Notes under the pieces: generated by a model | The model's input: only the letters and a program-made list of their open reading frames with translations | Databases searched by the model: none | What the model was told of the DNA's origin: nothing | Shown: positions 44,737-53,018 of the stretch, in pieces | Numbering within the stretch: position 1 is the stretch's first letter | How the letters are laid out: every line of letters begins with the position of its first letter | From: Sphaerotilus mobilis | GTDB lineage: Bacteria; Pseudomonadota; Gammaproteobacteria; Burkholderiales; Burkholderiaceae_C | DNA: 64,000 nucleotides | Direction of reading: 5' to 3' | Assembly: GCF_004216565.1 (NCBI RefSeq) | Contig: NZ_SGWV01000011.1 | Location: forward strand, 310,001-374,000 | Made by a program: the position numbers and the translations under genes

Positions 44737-45941
44737 CAGCGGCCTCCCACGCAGGTGCGCTGGTCCCACAGCGCAGCCACCGCGACGCAGGGCGCGCAGA
44801 CCCGCGCCCAGGCCGCATGGGCGTCGTGCGCGCGCGGTGCGGCGGTGATGTCGATCAGCCCGTGGCTGCCTTCCGGATCGGCCGGGCAGGCGATGTCGCG
44901 GCCGTAGTCGAGCAGGCGTGGCGGGGCGCCCGGACGCTGCGCCAGATCACGCAGACGCGTCAGCACGTCGGGCAAGAGGAAGGCGCCACAACCGGCGGCC
45001 ACCACGACCATGGCCGCCAGGTCCAGGTTGTGCGCACGACCGACCCGCAGGGCCTGGCCGGCGATCTCGCGCACCTGGGCCTCGCGCCAGGCCAGGGCGA
45101 GGTCCAGCCAGTCGGCGTCGCTGCCGTCGCGCACGTCGCAGCCGATCATGCGGGCCAGGCGGGCGCGGCTGGCCGGCACCGTCTTGGCGGCGCCGTCGGC
45201 GCTGGGCTGCTGGTCGTGCGCAGGGTCGAGTTCGCCGGTCAGCCGGTAGACGTCGGCGGTGGTGGCGAAGAACTCGTGCATCACGTTGAGGGTCTGGCCC
45301 TGGAAGGTGATGCGCGGGGCCAGCGCGCACAGCGGCGTGCGGACGACACCGTGGTAGACCAGCTCACCGGTCGCCAGCCGGTCGCGGTCGCTCAGGCTGC
45401 GGCCCTGGGGCCGGCCATCGGCCAGCGCGATGAGGTCGGTGGTGGTGCTGCCGATGTCGACCAGCAGGCCTTCGGCCTCGCGGCCCCAGCCGCGTCGCAA
45501 GGCCTGAGCCGCATGCCAGGCCGTGGCGCGCCAGTTGGCCGAGGCGATGCGCGGCCAGTGCAAGGCGGCCTCGTGCGCGGCGACCCAGTGCGCACCGTCG
45601 CCCCCGTCGTCCCCGTCATCCCCGTTGTCCCAGCCCCGCGCGTACAGCGCCACCGGGCCGGGCAGGGCGGCCGCCAGACGGGCGGCGATGCGCTGCACGC
45701 CGTCGGCCCGGTCGGCATAGAGGTCGACCATCTCGCCGGTCATCGTCACGGCATGGTGCGCGGCCAGGCCGTCGCCCCAGCGTTGGATGGCCAGGTCCAG
45801 CACGCGGTCGAGGTGGTGTTCGCCCTGCCAGAGCGGGCAGGGCCACTGGGCGACGTCCTCCAGCGCGCCATCGGACCAGCGGCAGGCCTTGACGTGGGCG
45901 CCGCCAATGTCCCAGCCGAAGACGTGACGCCGATCAACCAT
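44736..45941 (-). CDS. mfnF: Hydantoinase/oxoprolinase-like protein, methylofuran coupling enzyme
   Basis: A 401-residue protein with an actin-like ATPase fold: HVFGWDIGGAHVKACRWSDG (phosphate 1), LAAHHAVTMTGEMVDLYADR, and AEGLLVDIGSTTTDLIALAD (phosphate 2). It corresponds to MfnF of methanogens, which joins the furan diphosphate to the tyramine/tyrosine-glutamate part. An acidic, glycine-rich loop (GDDGDDGGDG) is encoded by a 9-base tandem repeat at 45597-45632. It starts inside the 3' end of mfnD by eight bases, so mfnD, mfnF and mfnE form one minus-strand unit. Confidence 0.9.
   Translation of the reverse strand: MVDRRHVFGWDIGGAHVKACRWSDGALEDVAQWPCPLWQGEHHLDRVLDLAIQRWGDGLAAHHAVTMTGEMVDLYADRADGVQRIAARLAAALPGPVALYARGWDNGDDGDDGGDGAHWVAAHEAALHWPRIASANWRATAWHAAQALRRGWGREAEGLLVDIGSTTTDLIALADGRPQGRSLSDRDRLATGELVYHGVVRTPLCALAPRITFQGQTLNVMHEFFATTADVYRLTGELDPAHDQQPSADGAAKTVPASRARLARMIGCDVRDGSDADWLDLALAWREAQVREIAGQALRVGRAHNLDLAAMVVVAAGCGAFLLPDVLTRLRDLAQRPGAPPRLLDYGRDIACPADPEGSHGLIDITAAPRAHDAHAAWARVCAPCVAVAALWDQRTCVGGR
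45597..45632 (+). repeat. Four-copy 9-bp tandem repeat inside mfnF
   Basis: Four imperfect 9-base units (GTCGCCCCC, GTCGTCCCC, GTCATCCCC, GTTGTCCCA) follow each other and encode the Gly/Asp/Asn-rich loop of the minus-strand protein. The unit is in frame, so copy-number change would lengthen or shorten the loop. Confidence 0.75.
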
Positions 45942-46926
45942 GGGTGTTCTCCGTTGACTGACCCATCCTCAGACCCAGAACCTCGTCCGCCAGCGAGCGC
46001 CCCAGCCAGTGCGACAGGCCGATGTAGGCGCAGGAGGTGCGCGCGTTCAGCTCGATCGCCACCGGACCGGCCTGCGGGTGCCAGACCAGGTCCAGCCCGA
46101 CCAGTCCGCGCAGCCCTGGCGCGGCCCTGTGCAACTGCTCGACCAGGGCCAGCAAGGCGGGCCAGCGCGCATCGCCGTCGCCCGGCCGGGCGACGGCCGT
46201 GACGCCGTCGAAGCGCACCTCGCCGGCGTCATCGACCACGATGTGCTGGCGGTTCAGGCTGAGCGCTTCCAGTTGCTCGGCATGGCCCAGCAGCGTCAGG
46301 CTCAGCGGCTCGCCGTCGATCCACGGTTGCAGCGTGACCGGACCGCTGCGCCCGGCGGCATCGGCCTGCGCGGCCACCAGGTCCTTGTGGCGGCGGGTGT
46401 CGGTCGCGCCAGCGCCGTCGTCCGGCTTGACGACCCAGTGGCTCACCGAGCGAGCCAGTGCCGGATCGAAGGGCGTGCGGGCACCGGCTTCGGCCAGGGC
46501 GGCGAGCGTGCGGGTCTTGCTGGCGCTCAAGCGCAGCGTGCGGGCGTCGCTGCCCAGCCAGCGGGCCGGGCCGACCCGTTCGAGGCAGGCCTGCATCAGG
46601 CCGTCGGTCTCGGGCGCGATCGCCCAGACGTGGTCGTGCGATCTGGCCAGCCGCGCCAGGGCGTCCAGCGCCGATTCGCCGGCTCGCGGCCGCACGGTCT
46701 GGCGGCGCGCCGGTCCGTCCGGCTCGGTGGCGTCTGCCCGCGCGTCGATCACGGTGACGGCGGCCACCCGATCGGCCGGCAGGGCCAGCAGGTCGGCGGC
46801 GACAGCCTCGCGCATCGCCGCGCCCATGGGCCACAACTCGGCCTCGGTGGCGGCCGGCGCCCAGCCGTGCAGGCCACCGGCGGTGACGTGTTCGTGAACC
46901 AGAATCCGGGCGGCGCGACGGCTCAT
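45934..46926 (-). CDS. mfnD: ATP-grasp amino-acid-glutamate ligase of methylofuran synthesis
   Basis: A 330-residue ATP-grasp protein. The N-terminus RILVHEHVTAGGLHG is typical of the MfnD family, and KTRTLAALAEAGARTPF, HWVVKPDDGAGATDTR (ATP lysine), SLTLLGHAEQLEALSLN and LVGLDLVWHPQAGPVAIELN (metal ligands) follow. Archaeal MfnD joins tyramine and glutamate. In methylotrophic bacteria the furan cofactor contains tyrosine, so the acceptor here is probably tyrosine. It is divergent from the HisA-like gene, with only 35 bases between the two starts. Confidence 0.88.
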   Translation of the reverse strand: MSRRAARILVHEHVTAGGLHGWAPAATEAELWPMGAAMREAVAADLLALPADRVAAVTVIDARADATEPDGPARRQTVRPRAGESALDALARLARSHDHVWAIAPETDGLMQACLERVGPARWLGSDARTLRLSASKTRTLAALAEAGARTPFDPALARSVSHWVVKPDDGAGATDTRRHKDLVAAQADAAGRSGPVTLQPWIDGEPLSLTLLGHAEQLEALSLNRQHIVVDDAGEVRFDGVTAVARPGDGDARWPALLALVEQLHRAAPGLRGLVGLDLVWHPQAGPVAIELNARTSCAYIGLSHWLGRSLADEVLGLRMGQSTENTHG

Positions 46927-46961
46927 CCTTCGCCCCCCCGAACCTGCCGAGGACCCGACCG

Positions 46962-47762
46962 ATGCGCTGTGAGCTGATCCCTGTTCTGGACCTGCTGGGC
47001 GGCCAGGTTGTGCATGCCGTGCGGGGCGAGCGGGCGAACTACCGGCCGATCCGCACGCCGCTGTGCGAGGGCGCCGCGCCCGAGCAGGTCGGTCCGGCCT
47101 TGCTGCGGGCGGCAGACAGCAACGTGCTCTACGTCGCCGACCTCGATGCCCTGATGGGCGGCACGGTCCAGGTCGATGCGCTGGCAGGCCTGCTGCGCGC
47201 GCTGCGCCGCGAGCGCCCGAACGCCAGGCTGTGGCTGGACGGCGGTTGGTGCGATGTCGGGGCGATGCGCGCCACGCTCGCCGCGCTGGGCCCTGAGCTG
47301 GCCGTGGCGGTCGACCCGGTGCTGGCCAGCGAGGCCTTGCGGCCACATGCGCTGGATGGCCTGGGCGACCAGGGTGTGCTGAGCGACCAGGTCGGCCCGG
47401 GCGGGGACACGATCGGCGCGCGCACCCTGCTGTCGCTGGACCGCCGCGACGGCCGGCGGCTCGATCCGGCCGGCTGCTGGGACCGCCCGGCGCAGTGGCC
47501 GGCGCGGGTCATCGTGATGACGCTGGAGCGGGTCGGCGCCGATGCCGGGCCGGACCTCGACACGCTGGCCGAGGTGGCGGCCCGGGCGGCGGCCGGCACC
47601 GTGTTGATCGGGGCTGGCGGCGTGCGCAATGACGCCGATCTGCAGGCGGCGGGCCGGGCCGGTGCGTCCGGCTGGCTGGTGGCCAGCGCCCTGCACGCGG
47701 GTCGCCTGCGCAGCGCGGCCGCGTCGGCGTCGACGGGTGACGGGCAGGTCAGCGCAGGTTGA
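46962..47762 (+). CDS. HisA/HisF-like TIM-barrel protein of the H4MPT island
   Basis: A 266-residue protein related to phosphoribosyl-formimino isomerase HisA. It keeps the first catalytic aspartate region (LIPVLDLLGGQVVHAVRG), LYVADLDALMGG, the fifth-strand ARTLLSLDRRDGRRLD and a phosphate-binding GAGGVRNDADLQAAGRAG. It is not in a histidine operon. HisA-like genes recur in H4MPT/methanofuran clusters, and the substrate is unknown. The last 20 residues are a low-complexity tail. Confidence 0.83.
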   Translation: MRCELIPVLDLLGGQVVHAVRGERANYRPIRTPLCEGAAPEQVGPALLRAADSNVLYVADLDALMGGTVQVDALAGLLRALRRERPNARLWLDGGWCDVGAMRATLAALGPELAVAVDPVLASEALRPHALDGLGDQGVLSDQVGPGGDTIGARTLLSLDRRDGRRLDPAGCWDRPAQWPARVIVMTLERVGADAGPDLDTLAEVAARAAAGTVLIGAGGVRNDADLQAAGRAGASGWLVASALHAGRLRSAAASASTGDGQVSAG

Positions 47763-47778
47763 CATCAGCATGAGGACG

Positions 47779-47991
47779 CGACAAACAGGAACCGTGCCAC
47801 CCGCCGGCGGGTGGTTCTGCCGGCCTTGGCTGCTGCGGCGACGGCACACAGTGTTGCGTGGCGCCGGGCTGGCGGGGCTGTCGCTGGGGACAGCCTGTCT
47901 CCGTAGGGACGCAAAGGGTGCACGAAGGGTGCGCGAAGGGGGCGACAAACACGCGTCTGGACGACCTGTGCGTGGTGGCATGGGCTTTGCC
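47779..47991 (+). promoter_or_regulatory. fhc promoter region: long palindrome, repeated GCGACAAACA, sigma-54-like site
   Basis: The 272-base gap before fhcB holds no gene but several elements. GCGACAAACA occurs at 47779-47788 and again at 47942-47951. CCACCCGCCGGCGGGTGG at 47798-47815 is a perfect 18-base palindrome, either the terminator stem of the HisA-like gene (no T run) or an operator. TGGCATGGGCTTTGC at 47976-47990 has the GG-N10-GC spacing of sigma-54 promoters, with 10 of 12 consensus positions matched. Transcription would start near 48002, about 33 bases before fhcB. Confidence 0.6.
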
Positions 47992-48034
47992 TCCCGACCC
48001 GGGGTTCCGGTGGGCGACGCCTGAAAGCCCGTAG

Positions 48035-49381
48035 ATGAGCCAGCACATGAGTCAAATTCTGCCGAGCGACGGTTTCGTCGACGCATCAGTTTCAACCTGG
48101 ACCTGTCCCTTCTGTCCGCTGCTGTGCGACGACGGCCCGACCTGCGCGGTGTCGCGCCAGCGGCTGGCGCTGCTCGATGCGGTGGCCGACCGGCCCGAGG
48201 CCGCCACGCCACGCGTCGCCGGCCAGCCGGTGACGCTGGCCGAGGCGCTGGCGGCCGCGACCACGCTGTTGCGCGACGCAGGCCAGCCGCTGATCGCCGG
48301 CTGGGGCACCGACGTGGCCGGCGCCCGCGCGCTCTACCGGCTGGCCTGTGCGAGCGGCGCCATCAGCGATGCCGGCCCGGACGCCGCCGCCAGCGATGCC
48401 CAGAGCGAGGCCCTGCGAGCGCTTCAGGACCGTGGCGGCTACACCACCACGCTGGCCGAGCTGCGCGAGCGCGCCGAGCTGATCGTCTTCATCGGCAGCT
48501 GGGCACCCGATCGTGCGCCGCGCCTGCTCGAACGTGCCTTGCAAGGCCGCGCCGACCGGCCGCCCCGGCTGGTCCACCTGGGACTGGCGGGTGGCGACGA
48601 CGCGGTGCCCGCTGAGGTCGCGGGCGACGGCTTTTGTGTGCCGGTCGAACGGCGGGTCTTTGCCGTGCCAGACGCCCAGCCAGCCCATCCCGCCAATCTG
48701 GCCGATCTGGCCGATCTGGCCGATCTGGCCCTGTCGCTCAAGCTCGCCATCGACCGCCGCCCCGGTGCCGATCCGATGCTGGCGACGCTGGCCGGCGAGC
48801 TGCTGGCCTCGCCCTATGCGGTGCTGGTCTGGGAGCCCGGCCGGCTCGGGCCCCATGCGGCGCTGGTGATCGAGCGCCTGCAGCAGGTCATCGCCCGCCT
48901 GAACGCGACGACCCGCGCCGCCGCGCTGCCGATCGGCGGGGCGCAGGGCATGTTGACGGCGCAACAGGTCCACGCCTGGCTCAGCGGCCTTCCGCTGCGC
49001 AGCCGGGTCGGGCCGCGTGGCCTTGAACATGACCCGCTGCGCTACGGGCTGGGTCGCTTGCTGGACGACGGCAGCGTCGATGCGCTGGTCTGGACCGGTG
49101 CCTTCCCGGCCATGCCCGCGCCAGACACAGTCTTGCCGCGCCTGCTGCTGGTCTCGGCCGACGTCGCCGCGACGCCCGGTGCCTGCGGTGATGAAGCGGC
49201 CGCCATCGTCATCCCGGTGGCCAGCCCGGGCGTCCAGCACGGCGGCCACCTGTTCCGCACCGACACCGTCGTGCTGATGCCCTTGCACCCGTCACCGACC
49301 GCGCCGATCGGGCTCGCCGGCCTGCCGTCGGTGGCGCGGGTCGTCGGCGACCTGCTGGCCTTGCTGGAGCACGCCCGATGA
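48035..49381 (+). CDS. fhcB: Formyltransferase/hydrolase complex subunit FhcB
   Basis: A 448-residue protein related to the molybdopterin subunit FwdB/FmdB of formylmethanofuran dehydrogenase. The N-terminal cysteine cluster motif is WTCPFCPLLCDDG. Later blocks are IAGWGTDVAGARALYRLA, VFIGSWAPDRAPRLLERA and ASPGVQHGGHLFRTDTVVL. In methylotrophs this subunit supports the complex but is not a dehydrogenase; formate is released hydrolytically by FhcA. Residues LADLADLADLA come from a 9-base repeat at 48692-48727. An in-frame ATG at 48047 is an alternative start. Its stop overlaps fhcA by four bases. Confidence 0.93.
   Translation: MSQHMSQILPSDGFVDASVSTWTCPFCPLLCDDGPTCAVSRQRLALLDAVADRPEAATPRVAGQPVTLAEALAAATTLLRDAGQPLIAGWGTDVAGARALYRLACASGAISDAGPDAAASDAQSEALRALQDRGGYTTTLAELRERAELIVFIGSWAPDRAPRLLERALQGRADRPPRLVHLGLAGGDDAVPAEVAGDGFCVPVERRVFAVPDAQPAHPANLADLADLADLALSLKLAIDRRPGADPMLATLAGELLASPYAVLVWEPGRLGPHAALVIERLQQVIARLNATTRAAALPIGGAQGMLTAQQVHAWLSGLPLRSRVGPRGLEHDPLRYGLGRLLDDGSVDALVWTGAFPAMPAPDTVLPRLLLVSADVAATPGACGDEAAAIVIPVASPGVQHGGHLFRTDTVVLMPLHPSPTAPIGLAGLPSVARVVGDLLALLEHAR
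48692..48727 (+). repeat. Four-copy 9-bp tandem repeat inside fhcB
   Basis: Four consecutive units GCC-RAT-CTG (first GCCAATCTG, then three identical GCCGATCTG) encode Ala-Asn/Asp-Leu repeats, probably extending a helix. The array keeps the frame. Confidence 0.85.
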
Positions 49382-51084
49382 ACGGCGCCACGACACCGCT
49401 GCAGACCCTGATCCGCAACGTCCGCGTGCACGACCCGGTGCATGGGCTGGACGGCGAGGTGCGCGACCTCGCCATCCGCGACGGCCGCTGCGTGACCCCT
49501 CAGCCCGGTGAGCCGGCCGGCGAGACGATCGACGCCAGCGGCTGCATCGCCATGGCCGGCGGCATCGACCTGCACACCCACATCGGCGGCGGCAAGGTCA
49601 ACCTGGCGCGGCTGCTGCTGCCCGAGGACCACCGAGACGCGCGTGGTCAACCCTGCGCGCGCAGCGACAACCCGCTGGAGCTGGACGCGTGCGGCCATGT
49701 CACGCCGGGCACGCTGGCCACCGGCTACCGCTACGTCCAGATGGGCTACACGGCGGCCTTCGAGCCGGCCATGGTGGCGGCCAATGCGCGCCACGCCCAC
49801 ATGGAGATGGGCGACACACCCATCCTCGACCACGGCGCCTACGTGATGCTGGGCAATGACGAGCTGTTCCTGCAGCGGCTCGCCGAAGGCGCCCACCCGG
49901 ACGAGCTGCGCGACCTGATCGGCTGGACCCTGCACGCCACCAAGGCCATGGGCGTGAAGGTCGTCAACCCGGCGGGCATCTCGGCCTTCAAGTTCAACCA
50001 GCGCAAGCTCGATGTCGACGAGGGCCACACCCACTGGGGCGTCACCCCGCGCCAGGTCGTGCATGCGCTGGCGCAGGGCCTGCACACGCTGGGGGTGCCG
50101 CACCCGCTGCACATCCATGGCAGCAACCTGGGCGTGGCCGGCAACATCGGCTCGACGCTGGCCATCATCGACGCGCTCGAAGGCCTGCCGGCGCACCTGA
50201 CCCATGTCCAGTTCCATGCCTACGGCAACGAAGGTCCGCGCAAGTTCTCGTCGGCCGCGCTGCAACTGGCCGAGGCGGTCAACGCCCACCCGGAAATCAG
50301 CATCGACGTCGGCCAGATCATGTTCGGCCAGACCGTCACCGCATCGGGCGACACCATGCGCCAGCACGCCAACGCCGGTCTGGCCAGCCCACGCAAATGG
50401 ATCGGCTCGGACATCGAATGCGACGCCGGCTGCGGCGTCGTGCCCTTCCGCTACCGCGAGCAGAGCTATGTCAACGCGCTGCAGTGGGCCATCGGGCTGG
50501 AGCTGTTCCTGCTGGTGCGCAACCCCTGGCAGGTGGTGCTGACGACCGACCATCCCAACGGCGGCCCCTTCACCAGCTACCCGCACCTGATCCGCTTGCT
50601 GATGGACCGGTCCTTCCGCCTCGAACAGCTCGCCAAGCTGCATCCGGACGTGGCCGCGCAGAGCGCGCTCAAGGACATCACGCGCGAGCTGACGCTGCAG
50701 GAGATCGCCGTCATGACCCGCGCCGCGCCCGCCCGCCTGCTGGGGCTGCACGACCGCGGCCAGCTGGGCGTGGGTGCGGCGGCCGACCTGGCGATCTACC
50801 GCGAGCACGCCGACCGCGAGCGCATGTTCACCACCCCCGAGCGGGTCTACAAGGACGGCCGCCTGGTGGCCCGCGAGGGCCGCATCACGGCCGTGCCGGT
50901 GGGCGGCACGCACTTCGTCGAGCCCGACTACGACCGCAGCTTCGACCGCGTCATGCGCGAGCGCCTGCGCCGCCACGGCAGCGTCCACCCCGACCATGCC
51001 GTGATCGGCCGCGACGAGCTGTGCAGCTGCTGCAACGGCGGCACGCTGCTGCCGACGGCCTGCCTGGCGGGAGCCCGCGCATGA
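49378..51084 (+). CDS. fhcA: Formyltransferase/hydrolase complex subunit FhcA (formyl-methylofuran hydrolase)
   Basis: A 568-residue amidohydrolase-fold protein, homologous to FwdA. The metal site includes GGIDLHTHIGGGKVNLARLL, HPLHIHGSNLGVAGN, HLTHVQFHAYG and VLTTDHPNGGPFTSYPHL. It hydrolyses formyl-methylofuran to formate plus methylofuran, the last step of H4MPT-linked formaldehyde oxidation. The C-terminal cysteine pair DELCSCCNGG is conserved in the family. It is coupled to fhcB and fhcD by 4-base overlaps. Confidence 0.95.
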   Translation: MNGATTPLQTLIRNVRVHDPVHGLDGEVRDLAIRDGRCVTPQPGEPAGETIDASGCIAMAGGIDLHTHIGGGKVNLARLLLPEDHRDARGQPCARSDNPLELDACGHVTPGTLATGYRYVQMGYTAAFEPAMVAANARHAHMEMGDTPILDHGAYVMLGNDELFLQRLAEGAHPDELRDLIGWTLHATKAMGVKVVNPAGISAFKFNQRKLDVDEGHTHWGVTPRQVVHALAQGLHTLGVPHPLHIHGSNLGVAGNIGSTLAIIDALEGLPAHLTHVQFHAYGNEGPRKFSSAALQLAEAVNAHPEISIDVGQIMFGQTVTASGDTMRQHANAGLASPRKWIGSDIECDAGCGVVPFRYREQSYVNALQWAIGLELFLLVRNPWQVVLTTDHPNGGPFTSYPHLIRLLMDRSFRLEQLAKLHPDVAAQSALKDITRELTLQEIAVMTRAAPARLLGLHDRGQLGVGAAADLAIYREHADRERMFTTPERVYKDGRLVAREGRITAVPVGGTHFVEPDYDRSFDRVMRERLRRHGSVHPDHAVIGRDELCSCCNGGTLLPTACLAGARA

Positions 51085-52067
51085 GTCCCAGCCTGACCCC
51101 GTTGAACGAAGCCACGCTGGTCGACGGCGCGCTCCACGGCGTGCGCATCGATGCCTCGTTCGCCGAAGCCTTCCCGATGCGGGCGACCCGCCTGATCGTG
51201 ACCGCCCACAACCTCACCTGGGCCCGCCACGCGGCGGTGGCGGCGACCGGCTTTGCGACCTCGGTGATCGCCTGCGGCTGCGAGGCCGGCATCGAACGCG
51301 AGCTGAGCCCCGACGAGACCCCGGACGGCCGGCCCGGTCTCGCCCTGCTGCTGTTTGCGATGAGCAGCAAGGAGCTGGGCAAGCAGATCGAGCGCCGCGT
51401 TGGCCAGTGCGTGCTGACCTGCCCGACCACCGCCATCTACGCCGGCCTGCCGCCCGAAGCCACGCCCGAGCGTGTCGCGCTGGGCCGCAACCTGCGCTTC
51501 TTCGGCGACGGCTGGCAGAGCGGCAAGGTGATCGCCGGCGAGCGCTACTGGCGCGTGCCGGTGATGGACGGCGAGTTCGTCGCGCAGGAGTCGACGCCGA
51601 TGCTCAAGGCCGTTGGCGGCGGCAACCTGCTGCTGCTGGCACGCGACACCGACAGCGCGCTGGCGGCGGCCGAAAGCGCCGTCGCCGCGATGCGTGCGGT
51701 GCCCGGCGTCGTCATGCCCTTCCCGGGCGGCGTGGTGCGCTCGGGCTCCAAGGTGGGCAGCAAATACCCGGCGCTGGGGGCCTCGACCAACGACGCCTTC
51801 TGCCCGACCCTGGTCGGCCTGGTGCGCCACACCGAACTCGATGCCGGCGTGCGCTGCGTGATGGAGATCGTCATCGACGGCCTGACCGAGTCGGCCGTCG
51901 GCGAGGCCATGCGCGTGGGCATGCTCGCGGCCAGCACGCCCGGCATCGGGCCAGGTCTGGCGGGTGGCCTGCTGCGCATCTCGGCGGGCAACTACGGCGG
52001 CAAGCTCGGGCCCTTCCATTTCCACCTGCGCCGGCTGCTCGGCGAACCTGCGGAAGCTCGGTCATGA
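51081..52067 (+). CDS. fhcD: Formylmethanofuran-H4MPT formyltransferase subunit FhcD
   Basis: A 328-residue protein colinear with archaeal Ftr: FPMRATRLIVTAHNLTWARH, VIACGCEAGIERELSPDETPDG, GQCVLTCPTTAIYAG, VMPFPGGVVRSGSKVGSKYP and NYGGKLGPFHFHLRRLL at the end. It moves the formyl group from N5-formyl-H4MPT to methylofuran inside the Fhc complex. Start ATG 51081 overlaps the fhcA stop; the stop overlaps the fhcC start. Confidence 0.95.
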   Translation: MSPSLTPLNEATLVDGALHGVRIDASFAEAFPMRATRLIVTAHNLTWARHAAVAATGFATSVIACGCEAGIERELSPDETPDGRPGLALLLFAMSSKELGKQIERRVGQCVLTCPTTAIYAGLPPEATPERVALGRNLRFFGDGWQSGKVIAGERYWRVPVMDGEFVAQESTPMLKAVGGGNLLLLARDTDSALAAAESAVAAMRAVPGVVMPFPGGVVRSGSKVGSKYPALGASTNDAFCPTLVGLVRHTELDAGVRCVMEIVIDGLTESAVGEAMRVGMLAASTPGIGPGLAGGLLRISAGNYGGKLGPFHFHLRRLLGEPAEARS

Positions 52068-52966
52068 AGGGTCATCGTCTGGACTTGAAGGCCGTGCCGG
52101 CCCTGCGGCTGGACCTGCGCGGCGTGCTGCCGATGGCGCTCGCGGCCTTGTCGCCCGATGAGATCGCCCACCTGCCCGTCGGTCATGGCCGCAGCTTGCA
52201 AGCCCTGGGCGACTGGTTCCGCATCGAGCCCTTCGAAGCCGACGCGCCGACCTTGCACCTGCACGGCGACGCCGCCGCGCTGGCCCGCTGTGACCACATC
52301 GGCGAGGGCATGGGCGGCGGTCTGCTGATGGTGCATGGCGATGCCGGCGACCATGTCGGCAGCGGCATGGGCGGCGGTGAACTGCGTGTGCTCGGCAGTG
52401 CCCGCGACCTGGCCGGCTGCGAGCTGGCCGGCGGCCTGTTGCGCATCGACGGCGACGTCGGCGCGGCCTGTGGCTCGCCACGGCCCGGCCAGCTCGACGG
52501 CATGCGCGGCGGCCTGCTGCTGGTCGGCGGCTCGGCGGGCGAGCGGCTGGCCGACCGGATGCGGCGCGGCACGCTGATCGTCGCCGGCGATGTCGGTGAA
52601 CACGCCGCCTCGCGCCTGGTGGCCGGCACGCTGGTGATCGGCGGCGCGCTGCGCGGCCGTCATGCCGGCTGGGGCCAGCGGCGGGGCAGCGTGATCTGGC
52701 TCGATGCCGATCAGGCCGGGCGCTGGCAGGACTCACCGCCCACCGGCTATGTCGCCGCGCAGGCCGATGCGCCGGTGGCCTGGGCGCTGCTGGCGCGTGA
52801 CCTGCGCCGCCTCGGCGCCGAGGTGGCCGCATCGGCCGATGTCGCGCCTGGCTGGTCCACCCTCGCCGCCCGGCTGGCGGCCTTGCCGTCCTTGCCCGCG
52901 CCGCCCCGTCTGCTGGGCGACATCGGCGTCGACGGCCGGGGTGAATGGCTGCTGCCATCGGGCTGA
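52064..52966 (+). CDS. fhcC: Formyltransferase/hydrolase complex subunit FhcC
   Basis: A 300-residue protein homologous to FwdC, with a right-handed beta-helix of repeated GxxGxGMGGGxLxVxG units: HIGEGMGGGLLMVHGDAGDH, VGSGMGGGELRVLGSA, MRGGLLLVGGSAGERL and MRRGTLIVAGDVGEH. It is the structural subunit that holds the methylofuran-binding FhcA/FhcD parts together. The gene order B-A-D-C with 4-base overlaps at every junction indicates one tightly coupled transcript. Confidence 0.94.
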   Translation: MKGHRLDLKAVPALRLDLRGVLPMALAALSPDEIAHLPVGHGRSLQALGDWFRIEPFEADAPTLHLHGDAAALARCDHIGEGMGGGLLMVHGDAGDHVGSGMGGGELRVLGSARDLAGCELAGGLLRIDGDVGAACGSPRPGQLDGMRGGLLLVGGSAGERLADRMRRGTLIVAGDVGEHAASRLVAGTLVIGGALRGRHAGWGQRRGSVIWLDADQAGRWQDSPPTGYVAAQADAPVAWALLARDLRRLGAEVAASADVAPGWSTLAARLAALPSLPAPPRLLGDIGVDGRGEWLLPSG

Positions 52967-53018
52967 GCGCGCCCTGTCTTTTTCTTTCCCCAACCCCTGG
53001 AACCTTGGAGATTTCCCG

